Assembly (NCBI GenBank): GCA_013823945.1
Contig: PNMZ01000001.1
Location: 1-64,000 of the forward strand
DNA: 64,000 nucleotides
From: a bacterium
GTDB taxonomy: Bacteria > Armatimonadota > Fimbriimonadia > Fimbriimonadales > Fimbriimonadaceae
Direction of reading: 5' to 3'
Part shown: in pieces, positions 6,780 through 15,245 of the stretch
How positions within the stretch are numbered: position 1 is the stretch's first letter
How the letters are laid out: every line of letters starts with the position of its first letter
Notes under the pieces: generated by a model
Database searches by the model: none
The model's input: the letters and a program-made list of their open reading frames with translations, nothing else
Told to the model about the DNA's origin: nothing
Translations under genes and position numbers: made by a program

Positions 6780-9356
6780 TCATTTCTCATAGACACCCTG
6801 ATCAAAAATCAGGACATCTTTTTCACAATCTAATCCCGCAAATGCAAAAGTCGCCCAATCACCCGGATGAGGCCACCGTTCTCGAGTCATCCGACACGCC
6901 TTTGAGTACGAAGCCAACGGCGTCAGTGTTTCTAACCCCTGGTAAAAGTTGGACATCCATTCCAAAGCTGGCTCATCCGCCGCATCCCACAGTGAAGCCA
7001 CAACTGAACGGCAACCCGAAGCAAACATTGCCTCAATAAATCCCTGTGATTCAAACGCTTCACCGAGAATAGAAACCCCGGTCGAACAGCCACTCAACAC
7101 AACCAAGTCTGCCTGCATATCCATTTGCAATACATCTAAAACGGTAAACCGATCCTCACCCAACTGCATCGCGCTAAAGAGCGGCAAATCTTCTCTGACA
7201 ATCCCATGTGCCGCAATATGAATATGGTGAGCACCAGCAACTGCTGAATTCATAGCCTGGAACTTTCGAACCGGAGTGACTCCCGCGATCTGACTCACGA
7301 TCTCAACTTCTAGGGCAATCTGCGGCGCGTTTTCATCGGCAAAACCCAATACAACGCTACCCTGACCTTGGTGGCGATCACGGCTCTGCATCGAACGCCA
7401 AGCCGAAAAACTTGGCGCATAACTGATTTCGACCTTATCAATCATCGACCCCGAACCGTAAGGCAGAGCATGGAACGGAATCGTTAAGATCGGCCCGTCT
7501 CGACCAACTGTTACAACTCTCTTGTCCTCGCCAAAAGCCGATTCAATAAAATCCATAATGCGTCGGAGTGCTTTTTCAACGAGTCTCTCCCCACTCACCG
7601 ACCGTCGCAATCGGTTCAAATGGAAAAAGTGAATCGAATTTCTCAACTCAGATAGCTCACAAAGCCGATGCTCCTGAATCCCTGACGAAGAGATTGAAAA
7701 TGCAAACAAGGTTCCGCTATCAACAAAAAACTCGATAAAGACATGACCTTCTTTCATTGCTGATATTGTTTGCTCTTGATCCAAGGGAGCATAAGTGAGG
7801 GTCAAACTTTCTCTGTATGTCCGTACTGCTTCAACTTCACCAGTTCCTGCAAATTGATCAGAAAATTGTTGCCCATTGCGACTAGTTCGAATCATCTCGC
7901 CCAATCCCTGGTCTTTCAGCCTCGCCACAACACCAAGTCGTTCACCGGGAGAGCTGAGTGTTCGGAAGCATTCTCGCAGAGCCGACTCATTTGCTACGGC
8001 ATGGGCTCGCCGTAACCCGTGCGAACCCAATAGGCTCCGCGCGCCGTCGTATTCACTCAATGCTTGTCGGGCATATTGTTGGGCAGGATCCGGAAGCTGT
8101 ATCGTCCGGTAAAAAGCCGCCTTCAAATCAGGTGATTGGTCAACCTTCAACAGCTCATTTGCTTCACCGTAATCACCTGCCTCAAGTGCTAGCTGAATCG
8201 CCGTCCTCCGAATCAACGGCACCCTTTCCGCCGACGGCTCCAAAGCCAACGCTTGGGATATATGCAACCTCGCTTTGCTAATTTGTCCTAATCGCATCAA
8301 AATTTCTGACGCATTCAGTTCGGCCAATGCAAGCCAGTTCAAACTCCTCTCCTTCCCCAGCCGCTTCCTCGCTGCCAGGAGGAGTTCACGTGCAACCTGA
8401 ACTTGACCTCGTTTCAAAGATGCAATCGACTCTATCAAGTAGCTTTTACCTATTTCCAGCCGCGCGCCAACCGACTCAAAAACATCCCGCGCATCTCGAG
8501 CCGCCTGTATTGCATCACTAAAAAGCCCGGCATTCAACATGAAATCTGACTGATCGAGCAAGCAGTGCCCTACTTTCAATCCTGCATTGGACGGGCGACG
8601 CGCAAGCAAACTTCGGTAAAGCGTGAGAGATTGAAATAAATCGCCTTTTCTTCCCAAAAGGTAAGCCTGGTTAAGCTCCACCTCATATGCCAAAAGCAAT
8701 TGCTCGGTCGCACTGAAAAACTCAAACGCTTTCTGAAACAACTCTTGAGCCCGATCAAACTCCAGTTGAGCCATGAGGCAAACCGCGAAGTTGTGAGCCA
8801 CTATCGCCGCGTCCGCTTCCGCACCATTTTCTACCAAAATCGGATAAGCGATCTCAAATTGAACGACCGCTTCCTCAAAACGATCCTGGCGATGCAACAT
8901 GTTTCCAAAGTTCGCACGCACTCTCGCCGCTCTAAAAAAATCTCCAATATCCTCAAAAGTTGTAATCGCCCCGCCGGCAATCCGCGCCGCGTCATCATAT
9001 CTCCCAACATAACCGAGAGCCTGGATCATCGCAACGGCCGTATTCGCCCGCTCAACTGCGTCCGATTCGAACTGAATCAACGCCTCCTGATACTTTAAAA
9101 TCGCATCTTTCGGGCGATCACTCAGCAAAAAGACGTGTCCCGCTAATCGGTGAGCCTGGCCCGCAAGCACTGGTTCATTAAGGCACTGAGCTAATTTTTC
9201 TGCACTTTTTGAAAGAACCCCGGCCCGCCGAACATCTTCACGAATTGCCCCCATTCCATTCTGAATCAATAGACCAACGGTTTCTGGAGTTCTCAAAACG
9301 GTGGGCGGGAGCTTGGCTCGACCCGATAACCCCTCAATCCAATCCACTGCTCTCAT
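6780..9356 (-). CDS. TPR-CHAT caspase-like protease
   Basis: 858 residues, cytoplasmic, with no signal peptide. Residues about 30-460 are helical tetratricopeptide-type repeats (for example YQEALIQFESDAVERA and LFQKAFEFFSATEQ). The C-terminal 330 residues form a CHAT domain, a clan CD cysteine peptidase related to caspases and separases. The catalytic dyad is visible: His717 in IHIAAHG and Cys757 in VVLSGCSTG. The ATG overlaps the stop of the upstream sigma factor gene by four bases (ATGA). CHAT proteins fused to TPRs act as proteases triggered by a partner, as in the Csx29 protein of type III-E CRISPR. The trigger here is unknown. Confidence 0.9.
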   Translation of the reverse strand: MRAVDWIEGLSGRAKLPPTVLRTPETVGLLIQNGMGAIREDVRRAGVLSKSAEKLAQCLNEPVLAGQAHRLAGHVFLLSDRPKDAILKYQEALIQFESDAVERANTAVAMIQALGYVGRYDDAARIAGGAITTFEDIGDFFRAARVRANFGNMLHRQDRFEEAVVQFEIAYPILVENGAEADAAIVAHNFAVCLMAQLEFDRAQELFQKAFEFFSATEQLLLAYEVELNQAYLLGRKGDLFQSLTLYRSLLARRPSNAGLKVGHCLLDQSDFMLNAGLFSDAIQAARDARDVFESVGARLEIGKSYLIESIASLKRGQVQVARELLLAARKRLGKERSLNWLALAELNASEILMRLGQISKARLHISQALALEPSAERVPLIRRTAIQLALEAGDYGEANELLKVDQSPDLKAAFYRTIQLPDPAQQYARQALSEYDGARSLLGSHGLRRAHAVANESALRECFRTLSSPGERLGVVARLKDQGLGEMIRTSRNGQQFSDQFAGTGEVEAVRTYRESLTLTYAPLDQEQTISAMKEGHVFIEFFVDSGTLFAFSISSSGIQEHRLCELSELRNSIHFFHLNRLRRSVSGERLVEKALRRIMDFIESAFGEDKRVVTVGRDGPILTIPFHALPYGSGSMIDKVEISYAPSFSAWRSMQSRDRHQGQGSVVLGFADENAPQIALEVEIVSQIAGVTPVRKFQAMNSAVAGAHHIHIAAHGIVREDLPLFSAMQLGEDRFTVLDVLQMDMQADLVVLSGCSTGVSILGEAFESQGFIEAMFASGCRSVVASLWDAADEPALEWMSNFYQGLETLTPLASYSKACRMTRERWPHPGDWATFAFAGLDCEKDVLIFDQGVYEK

Positions 9357-9940
9357 ATCACGCCACGCGACCGAAGTGCCTTGGACAAAGCTTCCAAACA
9401 GCGGAGCCTCGTATTCCCCATACTCCCTGAACTAAGTCCCATTTCCTCAGCGATCTCCGCATAGCTCCGAGGCTCTTCCTCAAAGAACAACGCACGAATC
9501 AACTTTTGGCACTGCTCCTTCAGTGAAGAAACAGCCAAGTTGACCAAAAGAACTCGCTCAGACGCTTCAACCTCGTCAACATGAGACTCATCAACCAAGA
9601 ATTCTTCATTTGTCAATTCAGTGAACTTCTCAAGCTTCTTTCTCAGCCGAATTGCATGGCGAACGGTCGTCTGCCGAATCCAAGGAGCCAAATAGTCACG
9701 GTTTTGCATCGATGGCAATGCTTTGAATAATTCAACAAAAACATACTGAAAGGCATCAGGTTGCTCCGCTTCTGGCAATCGAGTCGACCGAAGCAGGCTC
9801 ATTACATAGCCCGAATAACGATCCACAATTTTTGCCCAGGCATCGGCATCATTCAGCAGGGCTCGGCGCACAAGTGGGCCATCGTCCCACTTCCCTTCCT
9901 GGATATTCCGCCTGAACATTGAACCCAATTTACCTCTCAT
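9353..9940 (-). CDS. ECF-type RNA polymerase sigma factor
   Basis: About 195 residues. Region 2 is visible (DADAWAKIVDRYSGYV then DAFQYVFVELFKALP), as is region 4 with a helix-turn-helix (YAEIAEEMGLSSGSMGNTR). The start is uncertain: ATG at 9940 or at 9919 (MFRRNIQEG), the latter 13 bases after a GAGG. It is the first gene of the operon and is coupled by a four-base overlap to the CHAT protease gene. Such sigma factors redirect RNA polymerase to a small regulon. The divergent secreted-repeat gene at 10039 is an obvious candidate target, by position only. Confidence 0.85.
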   Translation of the reverse strand: MRGKLGSMFRRNIQEGKWDDGPLVRRALLNDADAWAKIVDRYSGYVMSLLRSTRLPEAEQPDAFQYVFVELFKALPSMQNRDYLAPWIRQTTVRHAIRLRKKLEKFTELTNEEFLVDESHVDEVEASERVLLVNLAVSSLKEQCQKLIRALFFEEEPRSYAEIAEEMGLSSGSMGNTRLRCLEALSKALRSRGVI

Positions 9941-9979
9941 CAAAAAATTGCAAAAATAAATGTCACTCAACGCTGATGC

Positions 9980-10021
9980 TTTGTCCCTGTGATGATGTGG
10001 CAACCCCAGCAGGGGCACAAA
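9980..10021 (+). promoter_or_regulatory. Leader hairpin upstream of secreted repeat gene
   Basis: TTTGTCCCTG (9980-9989) can pair with CAGGG-GC-ACAAA (10010-10021), with a two-base bulge and a 20-base loop. It ends five bases before the AGGAG ribosome binding site of the gene at 10039, so it could affect translation or mRNA stability. Confidence 0.3.
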
Positions 10022-10038
10022 AGACAGGAGAACAAAAA

Positions 10039-10956
10039 ATGAAAAACCTCATCTTCACAATTGCAAGCAGCATGGTCGCAGCCGTGGCCCTCGGAAACAA
10101 CGTGAGCGCAGAACTCACAAGTAACGACCTCAACATCTACGGAGATGCCTTCAGCAATGACGTCCGCGTTGTCCAAATCGTCGGCGGCGTCCGCGTCATT
10201 GGACAAAATGGAACTCTCGTCAATGGCCTTCCGAGCGTTACCTTCCGAACCGGACCGCTTGTCAATGTGACCGGCCTCATGGATAGCGGCAACGACCGAC
10301 TCGCATTTGTTGCCATCGGGAATATTGGCGACATCAATATGGAAGGGGGACAAGGTGACGATCAACTCATCTTGACTCGCGCCGCTGGCCAAGGCAATGT
10401 CACATTGAGGGGCGAAGAGGGCAACGATCGTGCGGTCTTCACCGACTCAAGTGCCGCTGGCGATGTCATTCTTGACCTCGGAATTGGCGCAAACGTCATC
10501 AATGCTCAACGATTCACTTCTGGATTCAATTTCGAAGCATTTGGTGGAGATTTGAACGACAACTTTAACATCGGTGCAAGCACAGTCGGTGGGAGCCTCA
10601 GCCTCAATGCCGACAAAGGCAACGACATCGTCAATATCTCGAACGTCATGACTGGAATCTCTGCCGGAATCTTCACCGATGAAGGAGCCGACCGGGTGAC
10701 AGTCTCTGGTCTCGGAGCTGGATTTGATGTCATTGTTAGCACTGGTGCCCAAAACGACATTGTCAGTTTGACCAACGTCTCGGCTCTCGCCAATCTTGAA
10801 GTGAACCTCGACGAAGGAAACGACACGCTCACAACTTCTAGCGTCTCGGCTTCCTTCGACGCAAAGGCGATCGGAGGATCCGGAACCGACCGTTTCCGAA
10901 ACTTTGGATTTGCCGGCGGAATCAAGACCGAAGTTCTTGAGTTCGAACTGTTCTAA
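10039..10956 (+). CDS. Secreted GND-repeat (beta-solenoid-like) protein
   Basis: 305 residues from the ATG at 10039, chosen because AGGAG lies eight bases upstream and a signal peptide follows directly (residues 1-25, ending NVSAE). The mature part is a series of about 22-25-residue units with Gly-Asn/Asp-Asp turns (QGDDQL, EGNDRAVF, KGNDIVNI, QNDIVSL, EGNDTL). These resemble calcium-binding RTX repeats or a beta-helix, although strict nonapeptides are lacking. It probably works at the cell surface or outside. It is transcribed divergently from the sigma factor gene and ends at a strong terminator. Confidence 0.75.
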   Translation: MKNLIFTIASSMVAAVALGNNVSAELTSNDLNIYGDAFSNDVRVVQIVGGVRVIGQNGTLVNGLPSVTFRTGPLVNVTGLMDSGNDRLAFVAIGNIGDINMEGGQGDDQLILTRAAGQGNVTLRGEEGNDRAVFTDSSAAGDVILDLGIGANVINAQRFTSGFNFEAFGGDLNDNFNIGASTVGGSLSLNADKGNDIVNISNVMTGISAGIFTDEGADRVTVSGLGAGFDVIVSTGAQNDIVSLTNVSALANLEVNLDEGNDTLTTSSVSASFDAKAIGGSGTDRFRNFGFAGGIKTEVLEFELF

Positions 10957-10982
10957 CCCATACATTGCTCGAACCTGAGTTG

Positions 10983-11014
10983 GGAGCTGGCTTAACGCCA
11001 GCTCCACTTTTTTG
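10983..11014 (+). terminator. Rho-independent terminator
   Basis: GGAGCTGGC pairs perfectly with GCCAGCTCC across a five-base loop and is followed by a T-rich run (ACTTTTTTG). It lies about 25 bases after the stop codon at 10956. Confidence 0.85.
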
Positions 11015-11044
11015 AATATCTCTCATGCGCAATAATCACTTGAA

Positions 11045-11977
11045 GTGAAGCGATCGATCACCACGAATTTCAAGAACATAGTTAACTATCTAGGAATCGC
11101 CGCTGAAACCGCTGACCGATTGATCTCTCATCGTCAGTCAAAATGGATTAGGAATACGAAGCAAGACACGGTGATCGTCTTCGTTCATGGGTTTCTGAGC
11201 AAGGGCGAAAAAGCCTGGTCGACCCGAACCTCTAATTGGTTTACCATCATCCAAAATGACCCCGAATTGAACCACTGCGATATCTTTCAAGCCGAGTGGT
11301 ACACGACTTCCCTGTCGGGGCGCTACGACCTCGAAGACGCAGCTAAGTCTCTCTTAACAGAACTGGCCACTCCTCACCTCCCCCACCGCTCGATCTGGGA
11401 GTACCCGAACATCGTCATGGTCGGCCACAGCATGGGCGGCATCGTGATCCGTAAAGTGCTGATCGAACATCCGGAGATTGTTACCAAATCAACCGTAAAG
11501 ATTCTTACCCTTTCAACACCCGCTACTGGAGTCAACCTCATCAACCACCTTCTCAAGTGGAAGTGGCTCCCTCGAAACGCTATGCTCCAAGAGCTCCAAC
11601 CGACCAACGAGGAACTAACGGAAGTCCACAAGCAGTTTCAAATTCTTGTCGAAAACCATGCCCACAACATATCCGGAATCGAGCTTTACGAATCACACTT
11701 AGTCGCTCCAAGACACCCGTCCCTCGAAAAAGTCTACGCCACTCTCGGCCAACCGGAGCCACTCGTACCTAGTTCGTCCCAAGGCAACTATTTCGGTTCT
11801 GCGGTGGAAGTACCAAATTCGGATCACCGGAGCATTTCCCGCCCAACTTCATCCGAATCACAATCTCACCACCATCTAAAAAAGCTTATTCTTGTCCAAA
11901 TGGCGACTACCCCCGCTTCGCCCCTATCGGCCGAGGAAATCCATTCTTCTCCGCCTGAAACTGAGCCTCTGTCCTGA
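11045..11977 (+). CDS. Alpha/beta hydrolase (lipase/esterase-like)
   Basis: 310 residues, GTG start. The core shows VIVFVHGF (oxyanion-hole strand) and the nucleophile elbow VMVGHSMGG. Together these define a serine hydrolase of the alpha/beta fold, close to PGAP1/lipase-type esterases. No signal peptide is visible. The last 60 residues are low-complexity (Ser, Pro, Glu) and the gene overlaps the convergent beta-helix gene by 71 bases, so the tail may be dispensable. The substrate is unknown. Confidence 0.8.
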   Translation: MKRSITTNFKNIVNYLGIAAETADRLISHRQSKWIRNTKQDTVIVFVHGFLSKGEKAWSTRTSNWFTIIQNDPELNHCDIFQAEWYTTSLSGRYDLEDAAKSLLTELATPHLPHRSIWEYPNIVMVGHSMGGIVIRKVLIEHPEIVTKSTVKILTLSTPATGVNLINHLLKWKWLPRNAMLQELQPTNEELTEVHKQFQILVENHAHNISGIELYESHLVAPRHPSLEKVYATLGQPEPLVPSSSQGNYFGSAVEVPNSDHRSISRPTSSESQSHHHLKKLILVQMATTPASPLSAEEIHSSPPETEPLS

Positions 11978-13091
11978 ATAAGAACTCTCCTTCAATATTC
12001 GACTGTGGTCTTCCCCAAGGACCAACATCGCAAGGACCGATATTGTTGATAAACTTCACTCCATCTGCAAATCCAATAACTGCAAATGCACTCCACGAAT
12101 TCTTCATTTCCGAGTCATATTGATAATTGTAGGCTCTGTTATCCGCGAATGTGATTTGTTCACCCGTCTCAACACCTAATGCATAGTCGGCAGTAGTGAA
12201 AACCGTATTTTCTCTTATGTCCATATTGCGAACGTAATAAGCTGACATCCCCGAGAATTTTCCACCTCGGATGATATTACTTTTGAAGACGACATTTTCA
12301 ACATAGGCGGCTGGATTATCAATATAAAACGCAAAGGTTCCCTTTGGGAAAATCCCATTGATGCACTCAATATAAAATGTCTTCCCTTGTCGCCTAGTAA
12401 TTTTGAACTTCTCATCCCCCGTCATTCCGGGCCAATAGCACATGATGCGCAGCTTCCCTAAATCCCCTTTGAAATACATATCATTCCAATAGGGACGCGT
12501 TTGATCCATGTCCTTTGACCAGTCGTAAAATGAAAATGTCCCCGTTTTCCCCCCTGAACTCACGCCGCGGATCACAGCTGGCAAAGAACCAATCGCCGCT
12601 CCCAGACCCGTGCCCTGTTGCCAACGGGACGCGACATTGAATCGAAATGGCAAACCGCGTTCAGCATGCACCCGACGAATGTTGAAATCATGTCCAGGCG
12701 AGATTGTAACAATCTCTCCCGTTGCCGTATTCGGAGAATCAATCGTATTCCCAATAATCGTCAAGCCAGTTCCCCCGGTGAATCCAAGTGCCGAACCAGT
12801 AAATCCATGTAAAAAATTGTCCTCAAATCGAATGTCTTTCGAATCATTGAACCAAACGGCAGACCTCGCCCCACGTCCATAAAACTGGCAATTCTTTATC
12901 GTTATCCCGTTCTTACGTTCAAAGCCAAGCATTCCCGCGCCTTCAAGTTGAAATCGGCAATTCTGAATCGTCTTGACCGAATACTCGGTGACGTCATAAA
13001 GCGTAACTGTCTTGCCGGCACAATCCATAACTTGTGCCACGCCAAGTCCAGGTATCCAGCCGAGCAGCAACAAACTTGCCTGTACTTTCAT
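11907..13091 (-). CDS. Secreted right-handed beta-helix protein
   Basis: 394 residues from the ATG at 13091, which precedes a signal peptide (ending GLGVAQ). The body contains parallel beta-helix rungs with Asn ladders (ITIKNCQFYG, IRFEDNFLHG, LTIIGNTID, VVFKSNIIRGG, MDIRENTVF, VKFINNIGPC). This fold is found in pectate lyases, polysaccharide lyases and mannuronan epimerases; no catalytic residues can be assigned. It may act on an extracellular polysaccharide. It is convergent with the hydrolase gene and divergent from the amidohydrolase at 13165. Confidence 0.8.
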   Translation of the reverse strand: MKVQASLLLLGWIPGLGVAQVMDCAGKTVTLYDVTEYSVKTIQNCRFQLEGAGMLGFERKNGITIKNCQFYGRGARSAVWFNDSKDIRFEDNFLHGFTGSALGFTGGTGLTIIGNTIDSPNTATGEIVTISPGHDFNIRRVHAERGLPFRFNVASRWQQGTGLGAAIGSLPAVIRGVSSGGKTGTFSFYDWSKDMDQTRPYWNDMYFKGDLGKLRIMCYWPGMTGDEKFKITRRQGKTFYIECINGIFPKGTFAFYIDNPAAYVENVVFKSNIIRGGKFSGMSAYYVRNMDIRENTVFTTADYALGVETGEQITFADNRAYNYQYDSEMKNSWSAFAVIGFADGVKFINNIGPCDVGPWGRPQSNIEGEFLFRTEAQFQAEKNGFPRPIGAKRG

Positions 13092-13164
13092 TTCTACTTC
13101 AATAGACTCTTGATGTCGAGACAACGATACACTTCCAAACGACGGCAAAGGTAACCTCGGTCTC

Positions 13165-14766
13165 ATGCTGTTCGCCATCAATCCCCCGATCCAATACGAT
13201 CTTGTGATCCGGAATGCAACTATCGCTGATGGCACTGGTAACCCTACATACCGCGCTGATATTGCCATCGCCGACGACCGTATCGCCGAAATCGGATTCA
13301 ATCTCATGCCCGGAAAATCTGAGATTGATGCAAAAGGCAAAGTCGTTACTCCTGGGTTCATTGATGTCCATACCCATGCCGAGAATGTCACCGAGCTCCC
13401 CAATGCCGAAAATTTCGTGCGCATGGGCGTGACAACAATCGTTATCGGAAACTGCGGCGGTTCGGCCCAAGACATCAGTAATTTCTTTAGCGAAATCACT
13501 CGCAACCCCGTTTCCGTCAACGTTGCCTCATTAATCGGCCATAACACAATTCGACGGGCCGCAATGAACGGCAATCACGACCGGCCGCCAACTCCCGAAG
13601 AACTGAATTCCATGAAGGATATGGTTCAAAAAGCAATGGACGACGGAGCCGTTGGCCTTTCAACTGGCCTGATCTACCTCCCCGGAACCTACTCCAAAAC
13701 CGATGAAATTATCAAACTTGCCCGGGTCGCCGCCAAAAACCAAGGTCTCTACGCCACCCACATGCGAAGCGAAGGAACCGAAATCTTCGATGCGATCGAA
13801 GAAATGATCACCATCGGCAAGGAATCCGGCGCGCGCGTCCAATACTCTCACATCAAACTGTCGGGGAAAAACATGTGGGGCAAAACCAATCAAGTTCTCA
13901 GCCGATTGGAACAAGCACGCGAGGATGGACTTGAACTCACTCAAGATCAATACGCCTACACCGCAAGCAGCACCAGTATTTCAACTCTGATTCCAGATTC
14001 TGCTCTCGATGGAGGAACAGCTGAGTTCAAAAAACGACTCGAGGATCCCGAACAAAAATCGAAAATCATTAAGTACATGAAAGATCGGCTCGCTCTTCGG
14101 CTACAAGCTGACTACGACTATGCGGTCATCGCATCGTGCCGGGCGGATACCCGTCTCAATGGTAAAACAATCGTCGAAGCCGCCCAGATTCGGCTTGGCC
14201 AGTCAACCCTCGACGACCAGATTGAAACGATCTTCTGGATGCAACTCAATGGTGGTGCAAGCGGCGTTTTTCATGGGATGGATGAACAAGATATCAAGTC
14301 ATTCATGGCCCACCCCAACACAATGATCGCTTGCGACGCTTCGTGCCGAGAATTCAACTCTGGAGTCCCCCACCCTCGCGGATACGGCAACAATGTCCGA
14401 GTCCTCCAAAAATACGTGCAACAAGAGAATCATCTCCGGCTCGAAGACGCCGTTCGACGAATGACATCGCTCCCCGCTCAAACCTTTCGATTCCAAAATC
14501 GCGGATTGATCAAACCCGGCTTCTTTGCCGACCTCAACATTTTTGACCCGGCAAGCCTCAAGGAAAACACAACCTACGCCACCCCACACGCTTATTCCAC
14601 TGGCTTCACAGCCGTCATCGTCAACGGAAAAATAGTTGTCCGCGACGACACTCATACTAGTCTCCGACCGGGACAACCCCTCCGCCGAATCGGGTCAACT
14701 CCTAGTGATAATGCAACTTTATTTCAAAAACCAAATTGCAATGATATTGCATTATGTTGCCAATAA
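13165..14766 (+). CDS. N-acyl-D-amino-acid deacylase family amidohydrolase
   Basis: 533 residues. It starts with the small beta-sandwich of the amidohydrolase superfamily (YDLVIRNATIADGTG). The metal-binding HTH motif follows (His69 and His71 in FIDVHTHAE), then IGNCGGS, GHNTIRR and THMRSEG, typical of D-aminoacylases. The enzyme would hydrolyse N-acyl-D-amino acids or related amides in the cytoplasm. The last 30 residues (Cys- and Asn-rich) do not look conserved and overlap a candidate regulatory box at 14736-14752. An in-frame start a little downstream is possible. Confidence 0.85.
   Translation: MLFAINPPIQYDLVIRNATIADGTGNPTYRADIAIADDRIAEIGFNLMPGKSEIDAKGKVVTPGFIDVHTHAENVTELPNAENFVRMGVTTIVIGNCGGSAQDISNFFSEITRNPVSVNVASLIGHNTIRRAAMNGNHDRPPTPEELNSMKDMVQKAMDDGAVGLSTGLIYLPGTYSKTDEIIKLARVAAKNQGLYATHMRSEGTEIFDAIEEMITIGKESGARVQYSHIKLSGKNMWGKTNQVLSRLEQAREDGLELTQDQYAYTASSTSISTLIPDSALDGGTAEFKKRLEDPEQKSKIIKYMKDRLALRLQADYDYAVIASCRADTRLNGKTIVEAAQIRLGQSTLDDQIETIFWMQLNGGASGVFHGMDEQDIKSFMAHPNTMIACDASCREFNSGVPHPRGYGNNVRVLQKYVQQENHLRLEDAVRRMTSLPAQTFRFQNRGLIKPGFFADLNIFDPASLKENTTYATPHAYSTGFTAVIVNGKIVVRDDTHTSLRPGQPLRRIGSTPSDNATLFQKPNCNDIALCCQ
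14736..14752. promoter_or_regulatory. TTGCAA-N5-TTGCAT box, copy 1
   Basis: TTGCAA, five bases, TTGCAT and then TATG. The same twelve arm bases with the same spacing and the same following TATG occur before the MerT-like gene at 39298-39314, on the other strand. It lies about 110 bases upstream of the Cys-rich lipoprotein gene. Fur-family regulators such as Nur bind TTGCAA-N5-TTGCAA-type sites, so a metal-responsive operator is plausible but unproven. Confidence 0.4.
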
Positions 14767-14864
14767 GCCTAGCAACAAATTCAATTTTGAACCCATCTAA
14801 ATAACATGGAACTGATTAAATTTTAATCGCATTATAATGTGACGTCCATTTAGGGACTTTGCTC

Positions 14865-15203
14865 ATGAAAAACCAACTCCTCACGCTCGTCGCTGCAGTT
14901 GCCTGTAGCTTTGCCATCATCGGTTGTTCCACCACCGAAGCTCCCGCTACCGACACCAAACCCGCCGAAGCTGGTTCAACCGCAACCGCTGAAAAAGCAA
15001 CCTGCACCGATTGCGGACACGAGATGGACAAGTCAGCAATGAAAGAAGTTGATGGCAAATTGGTCTGTGTCAACTGTGCCGAAAAGGGTGACGGAATGCA
15101 AACCGCCGACATGATCGACTGTCCCTGTGGAAAGCAAATCGCTGTAGCAGATGCTGTTGAAAAAGATGGCAAGAAAGTCTGCGCTGACTGCGCAAAAATG
15201 TAA
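14865..15203 (+). CDS. Cys-rich zinc-knuckle lipoprotein
   Basis: 112 residues from the ATG at 14865. A lipoprotein signal ends in a lipobox (FAIIGC), followed by a Thr/Ala/Glu-rich linker. Four CxxC-type motifs then follow (CTDCGH, CVNC, CPCG, CADC), which could bind zinc or another soft metal. A TATAAT at 14833-14838 may be its -10 element. It probably sits on the outer face of a membrane as a metal-binding or metal-sensing lipoprotein. The TTGCAA box upstream is shared with a MerT-like gene, which fits a metal-related role. No named family is recognised. Confidence 0.75.
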   Translation: MKNQLLTLVAAVACSFAIIGCSTTEAPATDTKPAEAGSTATAEKATCTDCGHEMDKSAMKEVDGKLVCVNCAEKGDGMQTADMIDCPCGKQIAVADAVEKDGKKVCADCAKM

Positions 15204-15211
15204 TTGGATAA

Positions 15212-15238
15212 GGGAGAGGACAACAATTGTCCTCTCCC
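15212..15238. terminator. Bidirectional hairpin terminator
   Basis: A perfect 12-base stem (GGGAGAGGACAA / TTGTCCTCTCCC) with a three-base loop lies between the convergent genes ending at 15203 and 15246. It probably serves both. Confidence 0.8.
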
Positions 15239-15245
15239 AACTCAA

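Noticed and set aside
13092-13574. Longer N-terminal part of the beta-helix frame
   Set aside because: It is antisense to the amidohydrolase, and a signal peptide marks the real start at 13091.
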